Shown one piece after another: positions 34,938-47,108 of a stretch of DNA of 64,000 nucleotides. Position 1 is the first letter of the stretch, and each line of letters starts with the position of its first letter. The notes under the pieces are model-generated. The model made no database searches and was not told the DNA's origin. It was given only the letters and a program-made list of their open reading frames with translations. Where the stretch lies: assembly GCA_021397845.1 (NCBI GenBank), contig CM038052.1:32970501-33034500 (forward strand), given 5' to 3'. Made by a program: the position numbers and the translations under genes. This DNA is from Areca catechu (lineage: Eukaryota; Streptophyta; Magnoliopsida; Arecales; Arecaceae).

Positions 34938-35851
34938 TAATCGCGGAAGCCGTAGATAATGCTTTAAAAAATGGATCGCTGATCGAACCGGAAAAGTGAT
35001 CGAGTCACGGGTTACTGGTTAAATAAAAAGAAAATGAGAGATGCATCACAATCGCAAACTAAATAAATATATATATAATATTATATATATATATATATAT
35101 ATAGATGTGATGAAGGTAAAGGGTGTAGCTCTCTTATTGGATCCCATTCCATCGGATATTGTTCGATTTGGATCATAATTTTTTATGTGCCTTTCCCACC
35201 GATCGATGAGTACATCAGTTCGATTTCACTACGTGCTATGAATAGTAACCGTCCTGCCTTCCAGTCGTGCTCACAGCAAACTGAAATTCAATCCAGTTAT
35301 CCATGAATTCATGTCTCGAATCCATGACCGGAAAGATATAGGACCGCACTTCTACCAACCATGCTACCATCATAGTGGTATTAATATTTCTCTTAAAACT
35401 AAGGACCAGAGACTTGCAATCCTTGTAATATTAATAATTATTGAAATAGTAATCATTAAAATAAAATAATAATAAAATAATAATATAATAGACAACAACA
35501 ACAAAAAAACAGTATAATTTTAATCTTCATTCTTCATTAAATAAAATAGTAATGTTTTCAAACCATACCACCATTTTTTTTGGTGAGAATTTTAAGATAA
35601 AACTTTAATTTTTCAATAATTTAATTTATTTAAAAGAGTAAATTAAGTTAATTAATGATTTATTATAAGAAAAAATAATGGCCTTTATATTTTTCTTTTT
35701 TTAATATATATAGCACCACATAACACGTCATCAAAAACCACTTTGCAGCCAGAAAAACATATTCATTGTTTTTTTTATTGACATGTCCATGTTTCCACAT
35801 GAAAAAAACCTTAACATCTTGGTGCACAGGATTAAAAAGAAAAAAGAGAGA
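34938..35851 (-). promoter_or_regulatory. 5' flank of the zinc finger gene; spacer to G2
   Basis: About 100 bp upstream of the ATG is a long AT microsatellite (35066-35104). No firm TATA box can be separated from this AT run. The rest of the stretch, to the G2 target site at 35852, is AT-rich with no gene. Confidence 0.4.
35066..35104. repeat. AT microsatellite
   Basis: Almost uninterrupted TA dinucleotides, about 130 bp upstream of the zinc finger gene ATG. Confidence 0.9.
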
Positions 35852-35856
35852 GAATC

Positions 35857-36711
35857 TATTATGATATGTCAATATAACACGGACTAATTATCAGTTTAAC
35901 CGTCCAGCAAACTTTTTCAGAATCGGACATCTAAACCGGAGTACCTGAAGGGAGTCACATGAGGTCAGTCTTCGGCCTAGCCAAATACGTTAGTCCCGAA
36001 GACTACCACCACCAGCTCCCGACCAGTCTTCTACACATCAACCAAAGAAGGCCGATCTGAAAAAGACCGATTCGAAGACAACATCAGCTTCATTTCACAA
36101 CCCACTCCGAAGGGAGGAATGTCAATGCTAATGACAGATGTGTCTTCGGCTTGTTCTGTGGGAGATAAGCCCGAAGATCTCATCGATTCAACGTCAGCCT
36201 CCCTGAAGAAGAAGCTCAGAAGCGAATCTCTACTTGATCCCAAATCTTTGAACATGGATACGGTTATTATGATCAACCGCATGGCCACTACCTCCGATCG
36301 TAACCATATCGAGATGGCCATATGGCTACTAACTTCAGCTCCAACGACTCCAGACTGGCTAGAACCAATTAGCAACCACCTATGGTTATATACGGGGTAA
36401 AGTCAATTAACCCTATCCTAACCATAAATAGGTGAGCCTAACTAGACTCTGGCATAACAACTATAAATAATGGTAAGAGGGGACATCCAAGGTACGCTAC
36501 ACAAGCCTAGAGAAAGAGAATACTTTCACTATCTTCCTCTTCACAAACTCTCCATTCTGTTGCTAGAACCTCCCTCTCTAATTTAGGCATTGAAGTGTCC
36601 CTCACCGGAGAAATCCGGTCAGGAGCCTGTTTTGCAGGTATCTAGGGGAGCGAACCGGCAATCCAGCGGCTCCACCGGTCGACGAAAGTTCCACGTCAAC
36701 AGATTGGCATG
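35857..36711 (+). repeat. 5' LTR of G2
   Basis: Starts TATTATGATATGTCAAT (first TG decayed to TA), ends CCACGTCAACA. Collinear with 54708-55536: shared words include ACACGGACTAATTATCAGTT, ACTACCACCACCAGCTCCCG and TTTCACAACCCACTCCGAAG. Contains CTATAAATAATGG (about 36460), a likely TATA region. Confidence 0.9.
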
Positions 36712-36733
36712 CTAGGAAGGGGCTACGAGGCAG
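36712..36733 (+). promoter_or_regulatory. PBS region of G2
   Basis: GATTGGCATGCTAGGAAGGG follows the LTR end directly and nearly equals the G1 site. The tRNA is not named. Confidence 0.65.
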
Positions 36734-36819
36734 CGGGTGTTGACAGTCTGCAGTAGCTCAAGACTTACCACCTACTGGTAGCTCTCATTCTTGAGAAATG
36801 AGACTGTGAAAAAACCCTG

Positions 36820-37880
36820 ATGGCGAAAGGAAAAACTCAAAATGTTTCGACAAGCAGGGGCCGTCCTTCTCAGAGAAACGACCCCCTAGTGGAGAACAAT
36901 GTTCCACCTGCCATACTTGTGGTGGGACAACAGCAGTTCAAGGCTCTTCTGAATCGGGTTGACGCTCTGACAACCATAGTTTAGAATTTCCAGAATGCAG
37001 CTTTCAGGTGGTGGGGCACCTGCCAGCCACCTCCAGATACAATCATCAGTCTCGAGGGAAGGGAGACCAGCATCATGGGTCTACCCGACTTCCCCCATGA
37101 TCGGCTTTCTCTCGAAGGTCGAAGCTCTCGGTATCCGAAGCCGACCGATGCCCCACACGAGGAGGGAAAGAGATCTAGACAATCTCTCTCTATCTTCTCC
37201 GAAGACTCCACTCCTGAAAGGGATGTACCGAAAGAAGCCCGCCTTAACTACGATGAAAAGATCAAGGCCCTCGAGTCACAGATTGTGAGGCTCAATGATC
37301 AGAAGAAGGACGGCGAGTTCGTGGTGTACGACTCACGTCCCACATTCACCCCTCGCATCATGGCTGAGCTGAAATTGTCCCTCGGCATTTCAGGATTCCT
37401 CAAATGGAGCTTTATGATGGGACTACTGATCCATTGGATCATCTGGGCAACTTCAAAGCCCACATGATGATTCAAGGGGCTTCTGATGCACTGCACTACC
37501 TCGCCTTTCCCGCTACCTTGAAGAAGGTGACTCAGATATGATATTCGGCATACGTCCAGGACCATCGATTCCTTTTCTAAATTGAAAAAATAGTTATCCT
37601 TGCATTTCAAACTTGCCTAAAGATGCCCGGAACACGGACTCTATTCCTCCACCAGAACGAGGGAGAGAGCCTTCAAGACTATATCTCCAGATTCAATTCG
37701 GCTACTCTCAAGATTTCCGATCTAACAAGTATGTAGCCATGTCCGCTCTTAAGAAGGGACTTCCGGTCATCCAGGCTCACTTTCTTCCTGGATAAAAGAT
37801 TTCCAACAAGCTATGCTGAGCTCCTGTCAAGGGCTCAGAAATATGCCGATGCTGAAGAGCAAGCAGCAAACCACCATCTG
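36820..37880 (+). pseudogene. Gag of G2
   Basis: ATG at 36820 opens MAKGKTQNVSTSRGRPSQRN. A stop follows near 36980, and another frame (37075-37467) carries a charged segment (YDEKIKALESQIVRLNDQKK). The gag core is MELYDGTTDPLDHLGNFKAH (about 37400) and ASDALHCLAFPATLKKV, then NEGESLQDYISRFNSATLKI (37650) and FPTSYAELLSRAQKYADAEE (37800-37860). The same core is found in G1. At least three frame changes. The coding sequence then passes without gap into integrase. Confidence 0.8.
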
Positions 37881-37887
37881 GACAGTA

Positions 37888-38700
37888 AAAGTTTATCATC
37901 GTTGCCATCAACTACTTCACCAAGTGGGTCGAGGCCAAACCACTGGCTCATATTACGGAGGCAAAGATTGAAAATTTTGTGAAGAATCATATTATATTTC
38001 GATTTGGAATCCCTTATTCCATAGTCACTGATTAAGGGAGGCAATTCGATAACCCAAGTTCAAAGACTTCTGTGCTCAGTACCATGTGCTCCACAAGCTA
38101 ACTTCTGTCGGCCACCCGTAGTCTAATGGAGAAGCCGAAGTAACAAATCAGACTTTTCTCCATGGTTTGAAAACTCGACTGAATGATGCCAAGGGACTTT
38201 GGGCCAAAGAGTTAAATTCTATTCTTTAGGCATATCAGACAACTCCCAGAATGGCTACCGGAGTCCCCGTTTATTTGGCGTACGACACTGAAGCAGTCCT
38301 CCCTATAGAAGTTACACTGTAATCCTTGAGGATCAACGGGTACAAGGAACCTAAAAATTTGGAGCACCGAAGGACGGACCTGGATCTGCTACAAGGCACC
38401 AGACTCTAAGCTCATATGAAAATGGCAGCATATTAGCAGAGAGTCGCTAGATATTACAATTCCATGGTGAAAGAGTGAATCTTCCATCCAGAAGACTTGG
38501 TTCTGCGAAGGTCTGAAGTATCCAGGCTAACAGAGCAAGGTAAACTCTCCCCCATTGAGAAAGCCCATACCGAATCAAAGAAGTCATATCCAGGGACGTA
38601 TCGGCTCGAGACTTTGGATGAAGTTATGCTACTCAGCCTTGGAATGTACAAAACCTTCGCAAGTACTATCAATGAGAGCTCCCATCTAGGAAGACTTCAA
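37888..38700 (+). pseudogene. Integrase core and tail of G2, fused to gag by a deletion
   Basis: Starts FIIVAINYFTKWVEAKPLAH; the first catalytic Asp of the usual AIDYFTKW is Asn here (AAC, 37910-37912). FGIPYSIVTD is followed by a stop, then FCAQYHVLHKLTSVGHP, NGEAEVTNQTFLHGLKTRLN (catalytic Glu present) and TGVPVYLAYDTEAVLPIEV. The C-terminal part reads to about 38700. Because gag ends at about 37880, the whole of protease, RT, RNase H and the integrase zinc domain is missing. Confidence 0.8.
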
Positions 38701-38891
38701 TAAAAGTTAATTTGAAAATGGGTCTGGCCCATCTATTTCATCAGCAATTAACAAGGAAGGCCCCATCAGGCCACCTTATGATCAATTAAAAGTGCAAAGG
38801 TGGGTTTGATCCACCCGCCTTATCAGTATGATCAACGAGCGCAAGGAAAAGGCCCGACCAAGCTACCCTATGATCACTTGAAGCCGCAGGG

Positions 38892-39341
38892 ATGGTTCAC
38901 ACAACCTACCCTACGGTAAACCCGAAGACGCGCCGGGGTGGGCCTAATCAGCTTGTCTTAACATCAACCGAAGGCGCAGGAATGGTTCACACAACCTACC
39001 CTACGGTAAACCCGAAGATGCACCGGGGTAGGCCTAATCAGCCTGCCTTAACATCAACTGAAGGTGCAGAGATGGTTCACACAACCTACCTTACGGTAAA
39101 CCCGAAGACGTGCTGGGATGGGCCTGATTAGCCTGCCTTAACATCAACTGAAGGCGCAGAGATGGTTCACACAACCTACCCTACAGTAAACCTGAAGACA
39201 TGCCTGGGTGGCCCTAATCAGCTTTCCTTAACATCAACTGAAAGCACAGTGATGGTCTAAGTGACCTACCCCATGACAAATCCACAGACGTGCCAAGGTG
39301 GGTCCAAACAGCTCACCCTATTATTGATAAGATGGCCCGCG
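38892..39341 (+). repeat. 90-bp tandem repeat in G2 (five units)
   Basis: ATGGTTCACACAACCTACC starts at 38892, 38982, 39072 and 39162, and a decayed ATGGTCTAAGTGACC at 39252. Exact 90-bp period. Weaker copies extend to both sides (38712-39400). A frame stays open through three units, giving a 30-residue repeat (MVHTTYPTVNPKT...), but it lies in the 3' non-coding zone and is probably not a gene. Confidence 0.9.
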
Positions 39342-39587
39342 GACGGTTTAATCGGCCTATCCTAGCGGCAAGTCCAACCCAAAGGAGCGGAAAGACTCTT
39401 TTATTATCAATTATGTTGAAGAGTCCACGTTCAACGTAATTTCAAAAGGAAGGTATATCTATTCATTGATAAAAAAGAAATGTACAATCAAAAAAAAGAA
39501 GAAAAGAGAAAGAGAGGGATAACAGGAAAGGAAGATCTAAAGATCAGTCGCCAGCCCCTTTCCAAACCAGCGAGCAATGTTAGGCCC

Positions 39588-40115
39588 CTATGAGGTGCTT
39601 AGAGAGGTTTTGGACTTTGCCTCTGCCTCCTCTAACTCCGATTCGGAGTCAGACTCGTCCTCTTTCCCAGGGTAAGGAATAGAAGGCCTGATGTTCTCCA
39701 TCCCCTTCAGGTCGTAGAAGTGGAAGGCCTTGCTTTTGTGCTCCTGGAATCCCTGATGGTAGGAGTCCAAGACAGCTCGGCAACCTCATCTTTGAAGGCC
39801 TACGATGCCAGGAACTTGGGGATGACCTCTGCCGCCTCCTTCCTGGCCAACTCCGTCGCCGCGACCGCCTTCTCCACCTTGGTCTGGAGAGCCTGCACCC
39901 TCCTTTCCAAATGGGCTACTTCTTTAGACCAGAAGGATCGTCGTTGTCCCTACGGACCTTTGTACTAGGTCCCTCTCTCGGCTCTATGATGGTGCTCCTC
40001 TTTCACGCCATCTCCCGGAGGTCTTTAAGGCTGAATTTCATCCTCACTATAGGGAGAGGAAGGAGAAGAGTAGCTCTGAAGCAAAGGACTCACTTCTCTA
40101 TTGCTTGAATAGCTT
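39588..40115 (-). pseudogene. Antisense ORF A of G2 (C-terminal part)
   Basis: The minus strand reads VEKAVAATELARKEAAEV, then FLASQAFKDEVAEL, DSYHQGFQEHKSKAFHFYDL and an acidic ESDSESELEEAEAK tail ending at 39588. Tat-type plant elements are known to carry an antisense ORF of this coiled-coil type near the 3' LTR; its function is unknown. Frame changes are needed at about 39770 and 39900. It shares the SQAFK block with ORF B. Confidence 0.5.
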
Positions 40116-40330
40116 TCAGAAATTGCGAAGATGAATTCTATTTAACGGTGCTTCGTGCCTACGGAGGATATGTCCCATGCCCCATGCCCAGCCAACTGAA
40201 AAACACCACGTATTGAAGTGACACTTCGAACTTGGAGCACCTTCCCTGAGGTCAATGCAGTTTTAATAACTACCTTTGAAAAAAGAAGCGGACGCTTCGA
40301 ATCTGGAGCAGCTTTTTTGAAGTCGATACG

Positions 40331-41954
40331 TGTTGACCCCTTGAATGATTTTGATGATAACAAAACATTGGAGCATGTATTTGTTTTACTAACAACTCTC
40401 CAAGTGCTTTACAATTTTTGTAGGATGATTTCATTGCTCAGTTACAACTCTTACAATCTTATTTTTGTCATAAGTTGTGTTATAAGTATGTCATGTAAAG
40501 AAGAGCCCAAAGAAAAAGTAGAGTAAAGATCATGAAAATGTGTTACTTCTAAGTGTTTTTCAAGCTTAAAATTTCTTATAAATTGTTGTTAGAAGGGTTG
40601 GAGAGTTTCATGAATGATTAAAGTGTTGCTGGATGATTTCTGGAGAAGAAAAGAGAATTCAATATAAAACTCATCTGAGTCGACTCGAGTAAAGGGAGCC
40701 AACTTTGTTTATGGCACGCATGAAGGTTTATGGCATGTAGATATCAGAGCCGATTCGAAGGAACCCGAGCTGACTTGTCTAGTGTACCATTTCTTGAATC
40801 AGACTGGCGAGCCGACCTGAAGGAAGTCCGAGCTGACTCTATCATTCAGTTAGACATCTGAGTCGACCCTTCAGAAGTTCGAGCCAACTCCTCCAAAGTC
40901 CAGAAAGAACAGTTTTGAAAGAACAGCTAGGCGAGCCGACTCTTTCAGAGTGCAGTTTTGAAGACCTGTGAATCCGAGCTGACCGAACTAAGGCAAGCCG
41001 ACTCTTCCAAAATAAAGAATCAGAACACTATGTAACCAAGCCGACCCGAATGAAGCAAGGTGACTTAACCAGAACTTCTCTGAGTATCCGAGCCAACACG
41101 AGAAATCCGAACCGACTCGAAGGTTGATTCCATGCAGGTAACAACTAGTTCCAGAACTTCATTTTTGAATTTGAAAAGTGCTCCAACAGTCAAATATCAC
41201 ATCCCAACGGTCTACAATGACTAAACCATCTGAGATGAGTACAAGACTCTATAAATGAGAGATTGGGACAACTTTTGAATGGTTAATGCTTAGTTAATAC
41301 CTAGTTGAACATTTATTAAGCTTGTGAGCAAGAGAGCATTCAAGTCAGTCTTTAAGTCTTCACCAACTCCCATCTAGAGCTTGAAGCATACTTTGAAGAA
41401 GTTGAAAAAGCCTTTGAAGTGCATTGAAGTGCGATTAAGAGGGCTTCTCTCGAGCTACATTGGCAACTATCAGACAACATCTGTTTGTCATTTTGTTGCT
41501 TATTCTTTTCAATTCTTTTTCTGAAGTGTTGGGTTATTCGTGAGCCTGGTTTAAAAACCAAATAGGTTCTCGGTGGGTGATGTGAAACCAAGTGTTGGTT
41601 GGTTCTTGGTAATCCTACTAATATCAAGTGTTGGGTTTCTTTGGTGAGCCGGTTTAAAATCAAAGGATATTGGTTTGGATTGTGATCTCGGTAAAACAAT
41701 CCTACTGTATTCTTATTAGAATATAGTGGAAATTCCAAGTGGTATCTTGGATAGTGGACGTAGGAGCTGGGATGCTCCGAACCACTATAAACCTACTATG
41801 TTTGCATTATGATTTTTCTACTTGCTTCTACTTCTATTTTAATCATCTAAATCACAGCACCTAACACTTCAAAGAAATTTTCAAAGAGCGTATATCTATT
41901 AAAATTTTCAAATTTTCAATTCACCCCCCTCTTAGAAAAGCCACCTGGGCAACA
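40331..41954 (+). repeat. 5' LTR of C2
   Basis: Starts TGTTGACCCCTTGAATG, ends CACCTGGGCAACA. 1624 bp, close match to 50609-52264. Between about 40670 and 41130 it has an array of GAGCCGACTCGA-type motifs, several decayed to GAGCCAAC or GAGCTGAC. Confidence 0.95.
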
Positions 41955-41956
41955 AT

Positions 41957-41968
41957 TGGTATCAGAGC
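41957..41968 (+). promoter_or_regulatory. PBS of C2 (initiator-Met tRNA)
   Basis: TGGTATCAGAGC, an exact match to the standard plant initiator-Met primer site, 2 bp after the LTR. Confidence 0.95.
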
Positions 41969-42000
41969 AGTGTCTCTGAATACAATTAGAGTAAAGATTG

Positions 42001-43780
42001 ATGGCTCATCCCATGAGTACTTCTTTGGTCGAACGCCAATCTACTAATAGACCTCCACTGTTCACTGGCACGAATTACTCATATTGGAAAGCTAGAATGA
42101 AGATATACATTCAAGCTGTTGATTTTCAATTATGGAAGGTCATTCTTAAGGATCCACAAATACCCATGATAAAAATTGATAGCATGGATGTCCCAAAGCC
42201 TGAAGAGGACTGGATGAACACGACATGAAAAGGGAAAATTAAATTCCAAAGCTATGAACTTATTATATTGTGCTTTGGATGCTAACGAGTTCAATCAAAT
42301 TTTTACTTTCTCTTCAATAAAGGAAATTTGGGATAAACTCGAAATGACCCATGAAGGAACTTCCCAAGTGAAGACTTCAAAAATTAATCTTCTAGTACAT
42401 AGTTATGAGTTATTTAAAATGGAACAAAATGAATCTATCTCTGCCATATTTTCTCGCTTTACAGATATTATTAATGGTTTGAAAAATCTTGGCAGGGTCT
42501 ATTCAAATGCTTAGTACAGAAGATCCTTAGATCACTTCCAGACTAGTGGGACCCCAAAATGGCTGCCATCCAGGAAGTGAAAGATCTAAACACTTTATCT
42601 CTGAATGAACTGATGGGTTCTCTCATCACACATGAACTAGCCTTGTAGCATAGGACTGATGATGATCAGAAGAAGAATAAAATAATTGCCTTGAAAGCTG
42701 CATTGGATTCAAAGAAACAAGATGAGGAATCGAAAGATGACTGCAACTCCTTTGAAGATGACTTAAAAGATGAAGACATTGCAATGGTCGTGAGGAGATT
42801 TAGAAGATTTATGGGAAAGAAGAAATGAAGATATTTTTAGAAAATATCATAAGAAAGGGGAACAGTAAGGACAAGGACAAGAAAAGAGAGAAAGAAAAGG
42901 AACAAATGCCTATATGCTATGAATGTAAGAAGCCAGGGCATATTCATCCGACTGTCCTTTACTAAAGAAAACTTTCAAGAAGAAAAAAAAGAGAGCTATG
43001 GTTGCTACTTGGAGCGATAGCGAGGTGTCGACTTCAACAAAAGAAGAAGAGACCACAAAAATTGCTAACTTGTGTTTTATGGGTCTCGAAGATGAGCTAA
43101 CATCCCCCGAACCTCAAATAGAATTTACTTTTGATGAACTGAATTATGCTTTTCATGACTTATTATTGAATTTAAAAAGGCTGGAGTAAAGATTAGAGCT
43201 TTAAAGAATATAAATGATTCTTTACTAAAGAGAAGGAAGAGATTTCAGAAAAGAATAATTTATTACATAAAGAGTTAAGTGTCTTCTCTAAAAATAACAA
43301 GGCTTTGGAAATCGAGAAAAATATATATCTTGACAAAAACAAAGCTTTGATTGATAAAAATTCTAATTTAAAAAAGAATGTTGAAAAGCTCAAGCCCTTA
43401 GTTGAAAACTTACTTTATCTTCAAACAAGCTTGAGTTAATTTTAAAAGGCCAAAGAATTTCTGGAAACAAAGCTTTAATTGGTTTCAATTCTTCTAATTC
43501 AAATGGAATTTCAGCTACTACTTTTGTAACTTCAAAAGCTTTTGTTCCAAAAGGTTTATCTCAAAAAGCTTTTGTGTCAAATCCTTCAGTATTCATTTCT
43601 TGAGCTTCAAAGTATATTCCTAAGACAACAATTCAAAAGTCTTTTAAGCCGAATGGATTTACATCTACATCTCATGCTTTTATATCTAGAACTTCAAAAT
43701 TTACATCTTTATAGAATTCTAGAATTGTTTGTTATGCATGTAAAGGGTTAGGACATAAGACCTTTCAATGCAATATTCTT
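42001..43780 (+). pseudogene. Gag of C2
   Basis: ATG at 42001 opens MAHPMSTSLVERQSTNRPPL; RPPLFTGTNYSYWKARMKIY is the Sirevirus-type gag start. Open frames 42001-42228 and 42254-42514 are separated by a frameshift near 42230. Zinc knuckle 1 at 42915 is CYECKKPGH with its last Cys displaced by a frameshift. A Lys/Glu coiled coil follows (42998-43440). Zinc knuckle 2 at 43730-43771 (CYACKGLGHKTFQC) is intact CX2CX4HX4C. Gag would form the particle that packages element RNA. At least five frame breaks. Confidence 0.85.
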
Positions 43781-44170
43781 AGAAATGTTAAGAGTAAAGT
43801 AAGAAAGATTTGGGTTTCCAAAAGAACCACCACCGCTAACCTGCAAGGACCCAAGTTAGCTTGGGTATCTAAAAGAAATTCTTATTTTTTGCAGGAATAT
43901 CTTGCAACCCAGAAATTAAGGAAAAGATGGTATCTGGACAGTGACTGTTCAAGACATATGACGGGTGACAAAGATCAATTCATCACCCTAGAGATGAAAG
44001 AAGGAGGTATAGTTACTTTTAGAGATAATAGCAAGGAAAAAATAATCGAAATCGATAAGATTAAAATAACCCCCTATACCTTTATTGAAAATGTACTGCT
44101 AGTAGATAATTGAAGCATAATTTGTTAGTATTAGTCAATTACGTGATAAAGGCTTCAAGGTTGTCTTTGA
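43780..44170 (+). pseudogene. Protease of C2
   Basis: Open frame 43889-44113 contains WYLDSDCSRHMTGDKDQF (43928-43981). The aspartic-protease motif DSG is DSD here, a likely inactivating change. It runs into IIEIDKIKITPYTFIENVLL, the usual end of the domain. Confidence 0.8.
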
Positions 44171-45150
44171 ATTATCTGTGTATTGTAACAAACTCTATTG
44201 ATTCTAACAACAAATTCATTGGACATAGACTTGGAAATATTTATGTGGTAGATCTTAATATTTAGCCATATCTAGTAGTTCCAGTCTGGTTGCAATGAAT
44301 GCTAAGACCAAAGAGTCTTGTTTACTTTGGCATAGATGATTAGGTCATGCTAGCATGTATACTATTGCCAAGTTAATTTCTAATAATCTAATTATAGGTT
44401 TGCCTAAATTTAAAGTAGACTTTGAGCATATTTGTGATGCTTGCCAAATGGGTAAACAAACTATGAAGAGTTTTAAATCCAAAATATGATTTCAACTTCT
44501 AGACCCCTTGAGCTACTTCATACGGACTTATTTGGACCAACTAGAACCACAAGCCTAGGTAGTATGAAATATGCACTTATGATAGTAGATGATTTTTTTA
44601 GATTTACATGGGTCTTGTTTATTGCACACAAAGATGAAACTTTCAAAGTATTTCAAAAATTTCATAAGAAAGTTTCAAATGAGAAAAAATCTTTCACTCA
44701 TATCTATCAAAAGTGATCACGGCACTGAATTTGAAAATCAATTTTTTGATGACTATTGCATAGAGCACGTCATTGATCACAACTTCTCCGCTCCTAGAAT
44801 ACCATAACAAAATGATGTTGTAGAGAGAAAGAATAGGACATTGGAAGAGATGGCCCGAACAATATTATGTGAAGGCAATCTTCCAAGATACTTTTGGGCA
44901 GAAGTGGTGAACACTGCTTGTTATATATTAAATCGTATTTTAATTCATCCAATTTTAAAGCAAACTCCCTATAAGCTTTGGAATGAAAAGAAACCTAATA
45001 TCAATTACTTTCATGTTTTTGGCTGTAAAGACTTTGTGCTGAATAATGGTAAGGACAATCTAGGAAAATTTGATGCTAAGTCTGATGAAGCAATTTTCTT
45101 GGTTATTTATTACATAGCAAAGTATATAGAGTATTTAATAAAAGAACTAT
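44170..45150 (+). pseudogene. Integrase of C2
   Basis: Zinc domain: LLWHR (stop) LGHAS near 44320 and CDACQMGKQ near 44445. Catalytic core: LLHTDLFGPTRTTS (44510), MIVDDFFRFTWVLF, SDHGTEFENQFF (44712) and NDVVERKNRTLEEMARTI (44813), so Asp, Asp and Glu positions are present. It continues to NYFHVFGCKDFVLNN (45005). Two frameshifts and two stops lie within the core. Confidence 0.85.
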
Positions 45151-45439
45151 AACTGTAGAGAGTCAATGCATGTCATTTTTGATGAAACTAATCCTTCACC
45201 TTTAAAGAAAGAAGAGTGCATAGATAATGATGCAGGTACACTACAAAAGGAAATGAAAGATATGAGCATACAAGAAAGACCAGCTCAAGAAGGAGAAGAA
45301 ATGGTAAGGATCAGCCTGATCTACCAAGGGAATGGAGGTATGTAACCTCTCATCCAAGAGACTTAATTATTGGTGATCCTTCACAAGGTATTAGGACTAG
45401 GTCATCACATAGAGATGCACATGATTACTTAGTCTTTGT

Positions 45440-46965
45440 CTCACATAAATAGAACCCCATAGCTTAGAAGAAGCTGAAAATGACCCAAACGGGATGATGG
45501 CCATGCATGAAGAATTAAACCTGTTTGAAAGAAATAATGTATGGACTTTAGTCGATAGATCATCCAACCATCCCATCATAGGAACCAAATGGGTCTATAG
45601 AAATAAGTTAGATAACAAGGCAAAATAATTAGAAACAAGCAATGTTGGTAGCTAAAGGATATAACCAAGAAGAAGGAAATAGATTTGATGAAACCTATGC
45701 ACCCTAGCAAGACTAGAGGCCATAAGATTATACTTGCATTTGCTTGCTACATGAATTTCAGACCATTCAAATGGATGTGAAAAGTGCTTTTTTTTAAATG
45801 GTTTCATATCTAAACAAGTTTTTGTAGAACAGCACCGGGGTTTTGAAAGTCATGCTTTTCCAAATCATGTTTTTAAACTTAATAAGACATTATATGGTTT
45901 GAAATAAGCACATAGAGCCTGGTATGATAGACTTAGCACTTTCTTGCTTGAAAATAATTTTTTAAAGAGGAAATGTGATAAAACTCTTTTTATCAAAAAG
46001 AAAAATAATGATATATTAGTTGTACAGATTTATGTTGATGACTATATATGGTGAAACTAATGAAACTTTTTGTGGAGAATTTGCTAAGTTGATAAAGGGA
46101 GAATTTCAAATGAGTCCAATGGGTGAACTGAACTACTTCCTTGGACTTCAAGTGAAACAAACAAAGGAAGGGATCTTCAAAACTAAGCCAATACATCAAA
46201 GAGTATCAAGAAGTTTGGTATGGAGTCAAGCAAACAAATGAGCATACCCATGAGTCTACCTACAGATTGGATAAAGATGAAGATGGCAACAACATTGATC
46301 AAAAGCTCTATCGAGGTATGATTGCATTATTGTTATACTTAACTGCAAGTATACCTAATATCTTGTTTAGCTTATGTGTATGTGCTAGATTCCAATCTAA
46401 TCCTAAAGAATCACATATGCATGCTGTTAAAAGAATTATAAGATATCTAAAAGGAATAAGTAATTTAGGTCTATGGTTTTCAAAGCATTCTTTATTAAAT
46501 TTAATTAGATTTTTGGATGCTGATTATGCTGTTGTAAAATTGATAGAAAAAGTACTAGTGGCACATGCCAATTTCTAGGGTTAAATTTAATCTCATGGCA
46601 TTGTAAGGAACAAAACTCAGTAGCACTATCTATTATTGAGGCAGAGTACGTTGCTGCAGGGAGTTGTTGTGCACAAGTATATGGATTAAACAACAACTAG
46701 AAGACTTTGGTGTTACATAATCTAAAATTCCTATTAAATGTGATAACACAAGTACTATAAATTGATAAAAAACCCAATCAGCATTCAAGAACTAAGCACA
46801 TAGAAATTAGACACCATTTTATAAGAGATCATATTTTGAATAGTGAAATGAATTAGAATTTATTCTAACTGAAAACCAACTTGCTGACATTTTCACTAAA
46901 CCACTCAATCAAGATAGATTTGAAATGATCAGAGGAGAATTAGAACTCTATAATCCTTTTTAGAG
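45440..46965 (+). pseudogene. Reverse transcriptase and RNase H of C2
   Basis: RT words: NNVWTLVDRSSNHPIIGTKW (45535), KGYNQEEG (45655), QMDVKSAF (45770), YGLK (45895) and YVDD at about 46030-46042, catalytic Asp pair kept. RNase H: DQKLYRGMIALLLYLTASIP (46300), FQSNPKESHMHAVKRIIRYL, EAEYVAAGSCCAQV (46640) and LADIFTKPLNQDRFEMI (46885-46930). The domain ends at a stop near 46963. Frameshifts at about 45630, 46045 and 46240. Confidence 0.88.
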
Positions 46966-47108
46966 ACTTAACCTAATCTTTTTAAAATTAAGAAAAATTA
47001 TCTAGAAAGCCTCCTACATCAAACCAAGATCTTGACCATCTCTCCTTGTGATTTTCTGGAATTAATTTTTATTTCTGAACCATTTTAACTCTTGTGGAGA
47101 GTTCCTAT

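Noticed and set aside
38892..39131. 79-codon ORF with a 30-residue repeat
   Set aside because: A product of the exact 90-bp tandem repeat in a retroelement 3' region; no start context or family.
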